Source: Hydractinia symbiolongicarpus
Lineage: Eukaryota > Cnidaria > Hydrozoa > Anthoathecata > Hydractiniidae
Direction: 5' to 3'
DNA length: 64,000 bases
NCBI RefSeq assembly: GCF_029227915.1
Contig: NC_079888.1
Coordinates: forward strand, 22,796,001 to 22,860,000
Shown: in pieces, positions 26,600 to 39,589 of the stretch
How positions within the stretch are numbered: position 1 is the first letter of the stretch
Layout: every line of letters begins with the position of its first letter
Notes under the pieces: model-generated
Database searches by the model: none
Told to the model about the DNA's origin: nothing
The model's input: only the letters and a program-made list of their open reading frames with translations
Made by a program: the position numbers and the translations under genes

Positions 26600-28810
26600 G
26601 CGTTTTAGTGGTGAAAAAGTAATTTAAAAAATCGTTCAAGAAATGAGTTTACTCCCTGGGTACTTTCTTTGTATACTTTTGACTATACGGGCCGAGTCCG
26701 GGATTTAGGGAAATCGCAGGTTTTCGTTTGCCGGCGATTAAACTGCTTTTATTCAGCGTCTCATCAAAAATGAAAACATTTTTGAAAACTACAAGTCTCA
26801 TGCGTTTTAGTGGTGAAAAAGTAATTTAAAAAATCGTTCAAGAAATGAGTTTACTCCCTGGGTACTTTCTTTGTATACTTTTGACTATACGGGCCAAGCC
26901 CCGGATTTACGGGAAAACGCGGGATTTCGTTTGCCGGCGATTAAACCTCTTTCATTAAGCGTCTCATCAAAAATGAAAACATTTTCGAAAAGTACAAGTC
27001 TCATGCGTTTTAGTGGTGGAAAAATAATTTAAAAAATCGTTTGGGAAATGAGTTTACTTCCTGGGTACTTTCTTTGTATACTTTTGACTATACGGGCCAA
27101 GCCGGGATTTACGGGAAATCGCGGGTTTTCGTTTGCCGGTGATTAAACTTCTTTTATTCAGCGTCTCATGAAAAATGAAAACATTTTTAAAAACTACAAG
27201 TCTTATGCGTTTTAGTGGTGAAAAAATAATTTAAAAAATCGTTCGAGAAATGAGTTTACTCACAGGGTACTTTCTTTGTATACATTCGACTATACGGGCC
27301 AAGCCCGGGATTTACGGGAAATCGCGGGTTTTCGTTTTCCGGCGATTAAACCACTTTCATTAAGCGTCTCATCAAAAATGAAAACATTTTTGAAAACTAC
27401 AAGTCTCATGCGTTTTAGTGGTGAAAAAAAAATTTAAAAAATCGTTCGAGAAATGAGTTTACTCCCTGGGCACTTTCTTTGTATACATTCGACTATACGG
27501 GCCAAGCCCCGGATTTACGGGAAAACGCGGGATTTCGTTTGCCGGCGATTAAACCTCTTTCATTAAGCGTCTCATCAAAAATGAAAACATTTTTAAAAAC
27601 TCCATGTCTTATGCGTTTTAGTGGTGAAAAAATAATTTAAAAAATCGTTCTGGAAATGAGTTTACTCCCTGGGTACTTTCTTTGTATACTTTTGACTATA
27701 CGGGCCAAGCCGGGATTTACGGGAAATCGCGGGTTTTCGTTTGCCGGCGATTAAACTTCTTTTATTCAGCGTCTCATCAAAAATGAAAAAATTTTTAAAA
27801 ACTACAAGTCTTATGCGTTTTAGTGGTAAAAAAATAATTTAAAAAATCGTTCTGGAAATGAGTTTACCCACAGGGTACTTTCTTTGTATACATTCGACTT
27901 TACGTGCCAAGCCCGGGATTTACGGGAAATCGCGGGTTTTCGTTTGCCGGCGATTAAACTGTTTTTATTCAGCGTCTTATCAAAAATGAAAACATTCTTG
28001 AAAACTACAAGTCTCATGCGTTTTAGTGGTGAAATAATAATTTAAAAAATCGTTTGGGAAATGAGTTTACTCCCTGGGTACATTCTTTGTATACTTTTGA
28101 CTATACGGGCTGAGTCCAGGATTTACGGGAAATCGCAGGTTTTTGTTTGTTGGCGATTAAACTTCTTTTATTCAGCGTCTCATCAAAAATGAAAACATTT
28201 TTAAAAACTACAAGTCTCATGCGTTTTAGTGGTGAAAAAGTAAATTAAAAAATCGTTCTGGAAATGAGTTTACTCCCTGGGTACTTTCTTTGTATACTTT
28301 TGACTATACGGGCCAAGCCTGGGATTTTTGGGAAATCGCGGATTTTCGTTTGCCGGTGATTAAACTTCTTTTATTCAGCGTCTCATCAAAAATGAAAACA
28401 TTTTTAAAAACTACAAGTCTTATGCGTTTTAGTGGTGAATATATAATTTAAAAAATCGTTCTGGAAATGAGTTTACTCCCTCGGTACTTTCTTTGTATAC
28501 TTTTGACTATACGGGCCGAGTCCGGGATTTAGGGAAATCGCAGGTTTTCGTTTGCCGGCGATTAAACTGCTTTTATCCAGCGTCTCATCAGAAATGAAAA
28601 CATTTTTGAAAACTACAAGTCTCATGCGTTTTAGTGGTGAAAAAATAATTTAAAAAATCGTTCTGGAAATGAGTTTACTCACAGGGTACTTTCTTTTTAT
28701 ACATTCGACTATACGTGCCAAGCCCGGGATTTACGGGAAATCGCGGGTTTTCGTTTGCCGGCGATTAAACTTCTTTTATTCAGCGTCTCATCAAAAATGA
28801 AAACATTTTT
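26600..28810 (+). repeat. Block duplicated at 31.26-33.67 kb
   Basis: TTCAAGAAATGAG heads at 26635 and 26837 recur at 31295 and 31497 (offset 4660, 23 monomers). Downstream markers, including TGTTTGTTGG at 28144 and CATCAGAAATG near 28589, recur at offset 4862 (24 monomers) because the second copy holds one extra monomer. The block includes the CATTAAG class and the ACTCCATGTC variant near 27600. Confidence 0.85.
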
Positions 28811-29653
28811 AAAAACTACAAGTCTCATGCGTTTTAGTGGTGAAAAAATAATTTAAAAAATCGTTCTGGAAATGAGTTTACTCACAGGGTACTTTCCTTT
28901 TATACATTCGACTATACGTGCCAAGCCCGGGATTTACGGGAAATCGCGGGTTTTCGTTTGCCGGCGATTAAACTTCTTTTATTCAGCGTCTCATCAAAAA
29001 TGAAAACATTTTTAAAAACTACAAGTCTCATGCGTTTTAGTGGTGAAATAATAATTTAAAAAATCGTTTGGGAAATGAGTTTACTCCCTGGGTACTTTCT
29101 TTGTATACTTTTGACTATACGTGCCAAGCCCGGGATTTACGGGAAATCGCGGGTTTTCGTTTGCCGGCGATTAAACTGTTTTTATTCAGCGTCTCATCAA
29201 AAATGAAAACATTCTTGAAAACTACAAGTCTCATGCGTTTTAGTGGTGAAATAATAATTTAAAAAATCGTTTGGGAAATGAGTTTACTCCCTGGGTACAT
29301 TCTTTGTATACTTTTTACTATACGGGCTGAGTCCAGGATTTACGGGAAATCGCAGGTTTTTGTTTGTTGGCGATTAAACTTCTTTTATTCAGCGTCTCAT
29401 CAAAAATGAAAACATTTTTAAAAACTACAAGTCTCATGCGTTTTAGTGGTGAAAAAGTAAATTAAAAAATCGTTCGGGAAATGAGTTTACTCCCTGGGTA
29501 CTTTCTTTGTATACTTTTGACTATACGGGCCAAGCCTGGGATTTTCGGGAAATCGCGGATTTTCGTTTGCCGGTGATTAAACTTCTTTTATTCAGCGTCT
29601 CATCAAAAATGAAAATATTTTTAAAAACTACAAGTCTTATGCGTTTTAGTGGT
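28811..29653 (+). repeat. Partial 6-monomer repeat of 27.9-28.4 kb
   Basis: TGTTTGTTGG at 28144 recurs at 29361 and GAATATATA at 28437 recurs at 29654, an offset of 1217 bp (6 monomers). Shared private features are GGTACATTCTTTG and GTAAATTAAAAAATCG. The repeat is interrupted on its left by two ACTCACAGGG monomers. Confidence 0.75.
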
Positions 29654-31200
29654 GAATATATAATTTAAAAAATCGTTCTGGAAATGAGTTTACTCCCTCG
29701 GTACTTTCTTTGTATACTTTTGACTATACGGGTCGAGTCCGGGATTTAGGGAAATCGCAGGTTTTCGTTTGCCGGCGATTAAACTGCTTTTATTCAGCGT
29801 CTCATCAAAAATGAAAACATTTTTGAAAACTACAAGTCTCATGCGTTTTAGTGGTGAAAAAATAATTTAAAAAATCGTTCTGTAAATGAGTTTACTCACA
29901 GGGTACTTTCTTTTTATACATTTGACTATACGTGCCAAGCCCGGGATTTACGGGAAATCGAGGGTTTTCGTTTGCCGGCGATTAAACTTCTTTTATTCAG
30001 CGTCCCATCAAATATGAAAATATTTTTGAAAACTACAAGTTTCATGCGTTTAGTGGTAAAAAAATAATATAAAAAATCGTTCAGGAAATGAGTTTACTCC
30101 CTGGGTACTTTCTTTGTATACTTTTGACTATACGGGCCAAGCCCGGGATTTACGGGAAATCGCGGGTTTTCGTTTGCCGGCGATTAAACTTCTTTTATTC
30201 AGCGTCTCATCAAAAATGAAAACATTTTTAAAAACTACAAGTCTTATGCGTTTTAGTGGTGAATATATAATTTAAAAAATCGTTCTGGAAATGAGTTTAC
30301 TCCCTCGGTACTTTCTTTGTATACTTTTGACTATACGGGCCGAGTCCGGGATTTAGGGAAATCGCAGGTTTTCGTTTGCCGGCGATTAAACTGCTTTTAT
30401 TCAGCGTCTCATCAAAAATGAAAACATTTTTGAAAACTACAAGTCTCATGCGTTTTAGTGGTGAAAAAATAATTTAAAAAATCGTTCTGGAAATGAGTTT
30501 ACTCACAGGGTACTTTCTTTTTATACATTCGACTATACGTGCCAAGCCCGGGATTTACAAGAAATCGCGGGTTTTCGTTTGCCGGCGATTAAACTTCTTT
30601 TATTCAGCGTCTCATCAAAAATGAAAACATTTTTGAAAACTACAAGTCTCATGCGTTTTAGTGGTGAAAAAATAATTTAAAAAATCGTTCTGGAAATGAG
30701 TTTACTCACAGGGTACTTTCTTTTTATACATTCGACTATACGTGCCAAGCCCGGGATTTACGGGAAATCACGGGTTTTCGTTTGCCGGCGATTAAACTTC
30801 TTTTATTCAGCGTCCCATCAAATATGAAAATATTTTTGAAAACTACAAGTTTCATGCGTTTAGTGGTAAAAAAATAATATAAAAAATCGTTCGGGAAATG
30901 AGTTTACTCCCTGGGTACTTTCTTTGTATGCTTTTGACTATACGGGCCAAGCCCGGGATTTACGGGAAATCGCGGGTTTTCGTTTGCCGGCGATTAAACT
31001 TCTTTTATTCAGCGTCTCATCAAAAATGAAAACATTTTTAAAAACTACAAGTCTTATGCGTTTTAGTGGTGAATATATAATTTAAAAAATCGTTCTGGAA
31101 ATGAGTTTACTCCCTCGGTACTTTCTTTGTATACTTTTGACTATACGGGCCGAGTCCGGGATTTAGGGAAATCGCAGGTTTTCGTTTGCCGGCGATTAAA
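29500..31200 (+). repeat. Second copy of the 24.4-26.1 kb HOR block
   Basis: GAATATATA at 29654, 30261 and 31071 matches 24589, 25196 and 26006 at a constant offset of 5065 bp (25 monomers). CCCATCAAATATG monomers near 30001 and 30811 are the last of that class I see in the sense arm. Confidence 0.8.
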
Positions 31201-31259
31201 CTGCTTTTATTCAGCGTCTCATCAAAAATGAAAACATTTTTGAAAACTACAAGTCTTAT

Positions 31260-33670
31260 GCGTTTTAGTGGTGAAAAAGTAATTTAAAAAATCGTTCAAG
31301 AAATGAGTTTACTCCCTGGGTACTTTCTTTGTATACTTTTGACTATACGGGCCGAGTCCGGGATTTAGGGAAATCGCAGGTTTTCGTTTGCCGGCGATTA
31401 AACTGCTTTTATTCAGCGTCTCATCAAAAATGAAAACATTTTTGAAAACTACAAGTCTCATGCGTTTTAGTGGTGAAAAAGTAATTTAAAAAATCGTTCA
31501 AGAAATGAGTTTACTCCCTGGGTACTTTCTTTGTATACTTTTGACTATACGGGCCAAGCCCCGGATTTACGGGAAAACGCGGGATTTCGTTTGCCGGCGA
31601 TTAAACCTCTTTCATTAAGCGTCTCATCAAAAATGAAAACATTTTCGAAAAGTACAAGTCTCATGCGTTTTAGTGGTGGAAAAATAATTTAAAAAATCGT
31701 TTGGGAAATGAGTTTACTTCCTGGGTACTTTCTTTGTATACTTTTGACTATACGGGCCAAGCCGGGATTTACGGGAAATCGCGGGTTTTCGTTTGCCGGC
31801 GATTAAACTTCTTTTATTCAGCGTCTCATCAAAAATGAAAACATTTTTAAAAACTACAAGTCTCATGCGTTTTAGTGGTGAAAAAATAATTTAAAAAATC
31901 GTTCGGGAAATGAGTTTACTCCCTGGGTACTTTTTTTGTATACTTTTGACTATACGGGCCAAGCCGGGATTTACGGGAAATCGCGGGTTTTCGTTTGCCG
32001 GTGATTAAACTTCTTTTATTCAGCGTCTCATGAAAAATGAAAACATTTTTAAAAACTACAAGTCTTATGCGTTTTAGTGGTGAAAAAATAATTTAAAAAA
32101 TCGTTCTGGAAATGAGTTTACTCACAGGGTACTTTCTTTGTATACATTCGACTATACGGGCCAAGCCCGGGATTTACGGGAAATCGCGGGTTTTCGTTTT
32201 CCGGCGATTAAACCACTTTCATTAAGCGTCTCATCAAAAATGAAAACATTTTTGAAAACTACAAGTCTCATGCGTTTTAGTGGTGAAAAAAAAATTTAAA
32301 AAATCGTTCGGGAAATGAGTTTACTCCCTGGGTACTTTCTTTGTATACATTCGACTATACGGGCCAAGCCCCGGATTTACGGGAAAACGCGGGATTTCGT
32401 TTGCCGGCGATTAAACCTCTTTCATTAAGCGTCTCATCAAAAATGAAAACATTTTTAAAAACTCCATGTCTTATGCGTTTTAGTGGTGAAAAAATAATTT
32501 AAAAAATCGTTCTGGAAATGAGTTTACTCCCTGGGTACTTTCTTTGTATACTTTTGACTATACGGGCCAAGCCGGGATTTACGGGAAATCGCGGGTTTTC
32601 GTTTCCTGGCGATTAAACTTCTTTTATTCAGCGTCTCATCAAAAATGAAAAAAATTTTAAAAACTACAAGTCTTATGCGTTTTAGTGGTAAAAAAATAAT
32701 TTAAAAAATCGTTCTGGAAATGAGTTTACCCACAGGGTACTTTCTTTGTATACATTCGACTTTACGTGCCAAGCCCGGGATTTACGGGAAATCGCGGGTT
32801 TTCGTTTGCCGGCGATTAAACTGTTTTTATTCAGCGTCTCATCAAAAATGAAAACATTCTTGAAAACTACAAGTCTCATGCGTTTTAGTGGTGAAATAAT
32901 AATTTAAAAAATTGTTTGGGAAATGAGTTTACTCCCTGGGTACATTCTTTGTATACTTTTGACTATACGGGCTGAGTGCAGGATTTACGGGAAATCGCAG
33001 GTTTTTGTTTGTTGGCGATTAAACTTCTTTTATTCAGCGTCTCATCAAAAATGAAAACATTTTTAAAAACTACAAGTCTCATGCGTTTTAGTGGTGAAAA
33101 AGTAAATTAAAAAATCGTTCGGGAAATGAGTTTACTCCCTGGGTACTTTCTTTGTATACTTTTGACTATACGGGCCAAGCCTGGGATTTTCGGGAAATCG
33201 CGGATTTTCGTTTGCCGGTGATTAAACTTCTTTTATTCAGCGTCTCATCAAAAATGAAAACATTTTTAAAAACTACAAGTCTTATGCGTTTTAGTGGTGA
33301 ATATATAATTTAAAAAATCGTTCTGGAAATGAGTTTACTCCCTCGGTACTTTCTTTGTATACTTTTGACTATACGGGCCGAGTCCGGGATTTAGGGAAAT
33401 CGCAGGTTTTCGTTTGCCGGCGATTAAACTGCTTTTATTCAGCGTCTCATCAGAAATGAAAACATTTTTGAAAACTACAAGTCTCATGCGTTTTAGTGGT
33501 GAAAAAATAATTTAAAAAATCGTTCTGGAAATGAGTTTACTCACAGGGTACTTTCTTTTTATACATTCGACTATACGTGCCAAGCCCGGGATTTACGGGA
33601 AATCGCGGGTTTTCGTTTGCCGGCGATTAAACTTCTTTTATTCAGCGTCTCATCAAAAATGAAAACATTT
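31260..33670 (+). repeat. Second copy of the 26.6-28.8 kb block, with one extra monomer
   Basis: Collinear with 26600-28810. An additional ordinary monomer sits at roughly 31760-31960, between the GAGTTTACTTCC monomer and the one with CCGGTGATTAAAC and CATGAAAAATG. The offset shifts from 4660 to 4862 there. Otherwise the order of the CATTAAG, ACTCCATGTC, TGTTTGTTGG and GAATATATA monomers is the same. Confidence 0.85.
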
Positions 33671-35770
33671 TTAAAACTACAAGTCTCATGCGTTTAGGGA
33701 TAAAAAAATAATATAAAAAATCGTTCGGGAAATGAGTTTACTCCCTGGGTACTTTCTTTGTATACTTTTGACTATACGGGCCAAGCCCGGGATTTACGGG
33801 TTATTGCGGGTTTTCGTTTGCCGGCGATTAAACTTCTTTTATTCAGCGTCTCATCAAAAATGAAAACATTTTTTAAAACTACAAGTCTTATGCGTTTTAG
33901 TGGTGAAAAAATAATTTAAAAAATCATTCTGGAAATGAGTTTACTCCCTGGGTACTTTCTTTGTATACTTTTGACTATACGGGCCGAGTCCGGGATTTAG
34001 GCAAATAGCAGGTTTTCGTTTGCCGGCGATTAAACTGCTTTTATTCAGCGTCTCATCAAAAATGAAAACATTTTTGAAAACTACAAGTCTCATGCGTTTT
34101 ATTGGTGAAAAAATAATTTAAAAAATCGTTCGGGAAATGAGTTTACTCCCTGGGTACTTTCTTTGTATACTTTTGACTATACGGGCCAAGCCGGGATTTA
34201 CGGGAAATCGCGGGTTTTCGTTTGCCGGCGATTAAACTTCTTTTATTCAGCGTCTCATCAAAAATGAAAACATTTTTGAAAACTACAAGTCTCATGCGTT
34301 TAGGGGTAAAAAAATAATATAAAAAAACGTTCGGGAAATGAGTTTACTCCCTGGGTACTTTCTTTGTATACTTTTGACTATACGGGCCAAGCCCGGGATT
34401 TACGGGAAATCGCGGGTTCTCGTTTGCCGGCGATTAAGCTTCTTTTATTCAGCGTCTCATCAAAAATGAAAACATTTTTAAAAACTACAAGTCTTATGCG
34501 TTTTAGTGGTGAAAAAATAATTTAAAAAATCGTTCTGGAAATAAGTTTACTCCCTGGGTACTTTCTTTGTATACTTTTGACTATACGGGCCGAGTCCGGG
34601 ATTTAGGGAAATCGCAGGTTTTCGTTTGCCGGCGATTAAACTGCTTTTATTCAGCGTCTCATCAGAAATGAAAACATTTTTGAAAACTACAAGTCTCATG
34701 CGTTTTAGTGGTGAAAAAATAATTTAAAAAATCGTTCTGGAAATGAGTTTACTCACAGGGTACTTTCTTTTTATACATTCGACTATACGTGCCAAGCCCG
34801 GGATTTACGGGAAATCGCGGGTTTTCGTTTGCCGGCGATTAAACTTCTTTTATTCAGCGTCTCATCAAAAATGAAAACATTTTTAAAACTACAAGTCTCA
34901 TGCGTTTAGGGATAAAAAAATAATATAAAAAATCGTTCGGGAAATGAGTTTACTCCCTGGGTACTTTCTTTGTATACTTTTGACTATACGGGCCAAGCCC
35001 GGGATTTACGGGAAATTGCGGGTTTTCGTTTGCCGGCGATTAAACTTCTTTTATTCAGCGTCTCATCAAAAATGAAAACATTTTTTAAAACTACAAGTCT
35101 TATGCGTTTTAGTGGTGAAAAAATAATTTAAAAAATCATTCTGGAAATGAGTTTACTCCCTGGGTACTTTCTTTGTATACTTTTGACTATACGGGCCGAG
35201 TCCGGGATTTAGGCAAATAGCAGGTTTTCGTTTGCCGGTGATTAAACTGCTTTTATTCAGCGTCTCATCAAAAATGAAAACATTTTTGAAAACTACAAGT
35301 CTCATGCGTTTTATTGGTGAAAAAATAATTTAAAAAATCGTTCGGGAAATGAGTTTACTCCCTGGGTACTTTCTTTGTATACTTTTGACTATACGGGCCA
35401 AGCCGGGATTTACGGGAAATCGCGGGTTTTCGTTTGCCGGCGATTAAACTTCTTTTATTCAGCGTCTCATCAAAAATGAAAACATTTTTGAAAACTACAA
35501 GTCTCATGCGTTTAGGGGTAAAAAAATAATATAAAAAAACGTTCGGGAAATGAGTTTACTCCCTGGGTACTTTCTTTGTATACTTTTGACTATACGGGCC
35601 AAGCCCGGGATTTACGGGAAATCGCGGGTTCTCGTTTGCCGGCGATTAAGCTTCTTTTATTCAGCGTCTCATCAAAAATGAAAACATTTTTAAAAACTAC
35701 AAGTCTTATGCGTTTTAGTGGTGAAAAAATAATTTAAAAAATCGTTCTGGAAATAAGTTTACTCCCTGGG
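33430..35770 (+). repeat. 6-monomer tandem duplication (offset 1212 bp)
   Basis: Markers at 33451 (CAGAAATG), 33691 (CGTTTAGGGA) and 34541 (ATAAGTTTAC) recur at 34663, 34903 and 35753, a constant 1212 bp. The first copy has GGGTTATTGCGGG near 33800 where the second has GGGAAATTGCGGG, so the copies have begun to diverge. After about 34560 and 35772 they differ in class. From here on the GTTTAGGGGTAAAA tail replaces GTTTAGTGGTAAAA. Confidence 0.85.
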
Positions 35771-35939
35771 TACTTTCTTTGTATACATTCGACTATACGT
35801 GCCAAGCCCGGGATTTACGGAAATAGCAGGTTTTCGTTTGCAGGCGATTAAACCGCTTTTATTCAGCGTCTCATCAAAAATGAAAACATTTTTGAAAACT
35901 ACAAGTCTCATGCGTTTTAGTGGTGAAAAAATAATTTAA

Positions 35940-37510
35940 AAAATCGTTCGGGAAATGAGTTTACTCCCTGGGTACTTTCTTTGTATACTTTTGACTATAC
36001 GGGTCAAGCCGGGATTTACGGGAAATCGCGGGTTTTCGTTTGCCGGCGATTAAACTTCTTTCATTCAGCGTCTCATCAAAAATGAAAACATTTTTAAAAA
36101 CTACAAGTTTTATGCGTTTTAGTGGTGAAAAAATAATTTAAAAAATCGTTCTGGAAATGAGTTTACTCACAGGGTACTTTCTTTGTATACATTCGACTAT
36201 ACGTGCCAAGCCCGGGATTTACGGGAAATCGCGGGTTTTCGTTTGCCGGCGATTAAACTGCTTTTATTCAGCATCTCATCACAAATGAAAACATTCTTGA
36301 AAACTACAAGTCTCATGCGTTTTAGTGGTAAAAAAATAATTTAAGAAATCGTTCTGGAAATGAGTTTACTCACAGGGTACTCTCTTTGTATACATTCGAC
36401 TATACGGGCCAAGCCGGGATTTACGGGAAATCGCGGGTTTTCGTTTGCCGGCGACTAAACTTCTTTTATTCAGCGTCTTATCAAAAATGAAAACATTTTT
36501 AAAAACTACAAGTCTCATGCGTTTTTATTGGTGAAGAAATAATTTAAAAAATCGTTCTGGAAATGAGTTTACTCACAGGGTACTTTCTTTGTATACATTC
36601 GACTATACGGGCCAAGCCGGGATTTACGGGAAATCGCGGGTTTTCGTTTGCCGGCGATTAAACTTCTTTTATTCAGCTTCTCATCAAAAATGAAAACATT
36701 TTTGAAAACTACAAGTCTCATGCGTTTTAGTGGTGAAAAAATAATTTAAAAAATCGTTCGGGAAATGAGTTTACTCCCTGGGTACTTTCTTTGTATACTT
36801 TTGACTATACGGGTCAAGCCGGGATTTACGGGAAATCGCGGGTTTTCGTTTGCCAGCGATTAAACTTCTTTCATTCAGCGTCTCATCAAAAATGAAAACA
36901 TTTTTAAAAACTACAAGTTTTATGCGTTTTAGTGGTGAAAAAATAATTTAAAAAATCGTTCTGGAAATGAGTTTACTCACAGGGTACTTTCCTTGTATAC
37001 ATTCGACTATACGTGCCAAGCCCGGGATTTACGGGAAATCGCGGGTTTTCGTTTGCCGGCGATTAAACTGCTTTTATTCAGCATCTCATCACAAATGAAA
37101 ACATTCTTGAAAACTACAAGTCTCATGCGTTTTAGTGGTAAAAAAATAATTTAAGAAATCGTTCTGGAAATGAGTTTACTCACAGGGTACTCTCTTTGTA
37201 TACATTCGACTATACGGGCCAAGCCGGGATTTACGGGAAATCGCGGGTTTTCGTTTGCCGGCGACTAAACTTCTTTTATTCAGCGTCTTATCAAAAATGA
37301 AAACATTTTTAAAAACTACAAGACTCATGCGTTTTTATTGGTGAAGAAATAATTTAAAAAATCGTTCTGGAAATGAGTTTACTCAAAGGGTACTTTCTTT
37401 GTATACATTCGACTATACGGGCCAAGCCGGGATTTACGGGAAATCGCGGGTTTTCGTTTGCCGGCGATTAAACTTCTTTTATTCAGCGTCTCATCAAAAA
37501 TGAAAACATT
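35940..37510 (+). repeat. 4-monomer tandem duplication (offset 810 bp)
   Basis: GGGTCAAGCC at 36001, GCATCTCATC at 36271 and GCGTTTTTATTGG at 36519 recur at 36811, 37081 and 37329. The last two markers recur once more near 38093 and 38341 (a further 1012 bp), so the segment was copied at least twice. Confidence 0.85.
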
Positions 37511-39589
37511 TTTAAAAACTACAAGTCTCATGCGTTTTAGTGGTGAAATAATAATTTAAAAAATCGTTTGGGAAATGAGTTTACTCCCTGGGTACTTTCT
37601 TTGTATACTTTTGACTATACGGGCCGAGTCCAGGATTTACGGGAAATCGCGGGTTTTCGTTTGCCGGCGATTAAACTGCTTTTATTCAGCGTCTCATCAA
37701 AAATGAAAACATTTTTGAAAACTACAAGTCTCATGCGTTTAGGGGTAAAAAAATAATATAAAAAATCGTTCGGGAAATGAGTTTACTCCCTGGTTACTTT
37801 CTTTGTATACTATTGACTATACGGGCCAAGCCCGGGATTTACGGGAAATCGCGGGTTTTCGTTTGCCGGCGATTAAACTTCTTTTATTCAGCGTCTCATC
37901 AAAAATGAAAACATTTTTAAAAACTACAAGTCTTATGCGTTTTAGTGGTGATAAAATAATTTAAAAAATCGTTCTGGAAATGAGTTTACTCCCTGTGTAC
38001 TTTCTTTGTATACATTCGACTATACGTGCCAAGCCCGGGATTTACGGAAATAGCAGGTTTTCGTTTGCAGGCGATTAAACTGCTTTTATTCAGCATCTCA
38101 TCACAAATGAAAACATTCTTGAAAACTGCAAGTCTCATGCGTTTTAGTGGTAAAAAAATAATTTAAAAAATCGTTCTGGAAATGAGTTTACTCACAGGGT
38201 ACTCTCTTTCTATACATTCGACTATACGGGCCAAGCCGGGATTTACGGGAAATCGCGGGTTTTCGTTTGCCGGCGACTAAACTTCTTTTATTCAGCGTCT
38301 TATCAAAAATGAAAACATTTTTAAAAACTACAAGTCTCATGCGTTTTTATTGGTGAAAAAATAATTTAAAAAATCGTTCTGGAAATGAGTTTACTCACAG
38401 GGTACTTTCTTTGTATACATTCGACTATACGGGCCAAGCCGGGATTTACGGGAAATCGCGGGTTTTCGTTTGCCGGCGATTAAACTTCTTTTATTCAGCG
38501 TCTCATCAAAAATGAAAACATTTTTAAAAACTACAAGTCTCATGCGTTTTAGTGGTGAAATAATAATTTAAAAAATCGTTTGGGAAATGAGTTTACTCCC
38601 TGGGTACTTTCTTTGTATACTTTTGGACTATACGGGCCGAGTCCAGGATTACGGGAAATCGCGGCTTTTCGTTTGCCGGCGATTAAACTTCTTTTATTCA
38701 GCGTCTCATCAAAATTGAAAACATTTTTAAAAACTACAAGTCTCATGCGTTTTAGTGGTGAAAAAGTAATTTAAAAAATCGTTCGGGAAATGAGATTACT
38801 CCCTGGGTACTTTCTTTGTATACATTCGACTATACGGGCCAAGCCCGGGATTTACGGGAAATCGCGGGTTTTCGTTTGCCGCCGATTAAACTTCTTTTAT
38901 TCAGCGTCTCATCAAAAATGAAAACATTTTTGAAAACTACAAGTCTCATGCGTTTAGGGGTAAAAAAATAATATAAAAAATCGTTCGGAAAATGAGTTTA
39001 CTCCCTGGGTACTTTCTTTGTATACTTTTGACTATACGGGCCAAGCCCGGGATTTACGGGAAATCGCGGGTTTTCGTTTGCCGGCTATTAAACTTCTTTT
39101 ATTCAGCGTCTCATCAAAAATGAAAACATTTTTAAAAACTACAAGTCTTATGCGTTTTAGTGGTGAAAAAATAATTTAAAAAATCGCTCTGGAAATGAGT
39201 TTACTCCCTGGGTACTTTCTTTGTATACTTTTGACTATACGGGCCGAGTCCGGGATTTAGGCAAATAGCAGGTTTTCGTTTGCCGGCGATTAAACTGCTT
39301 TTATTCAGCGTCTCATCAAAAATGAAAACATTTTTGAAAACTACAAGTCTCATGCGTTTTATTGGTGAAAAAATAATTTAAAAAATCGTTCGGGAAATGA
39401 GTTTACTCCCTGGGTACTTTCTTTGTATACTTTTGACTGTACGGGCCAAGCCGGGATTTACGGGAAATCGCGGGTTTTCGTTTGCCGGCGATTAAACTTC
39501 TTTTATTCAGCGTCTCATCAAAAATGAAAACATTTTTGAAAACTACAAGTCTTATGCGTTTTAGTGGTGAAAAAATAATTTAAAAAATC
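37511..39589 (+). repeat. Mixed monomers with one more copy of the GCATCTC/GTTTTTATTGG pair
   Basis: About ten monomers. A monomer near 38580-38780 has an extra G in TTTTGGACTATACGG and loses a T in CCAGGATTACGGG, two compensating single-base indels. The GATTTAGGCAAATAGCAGG monomer near 39255 also occurs near 33990 and 35205, linking this stretch to the 33-35 kb block. Confidence 0.65.
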
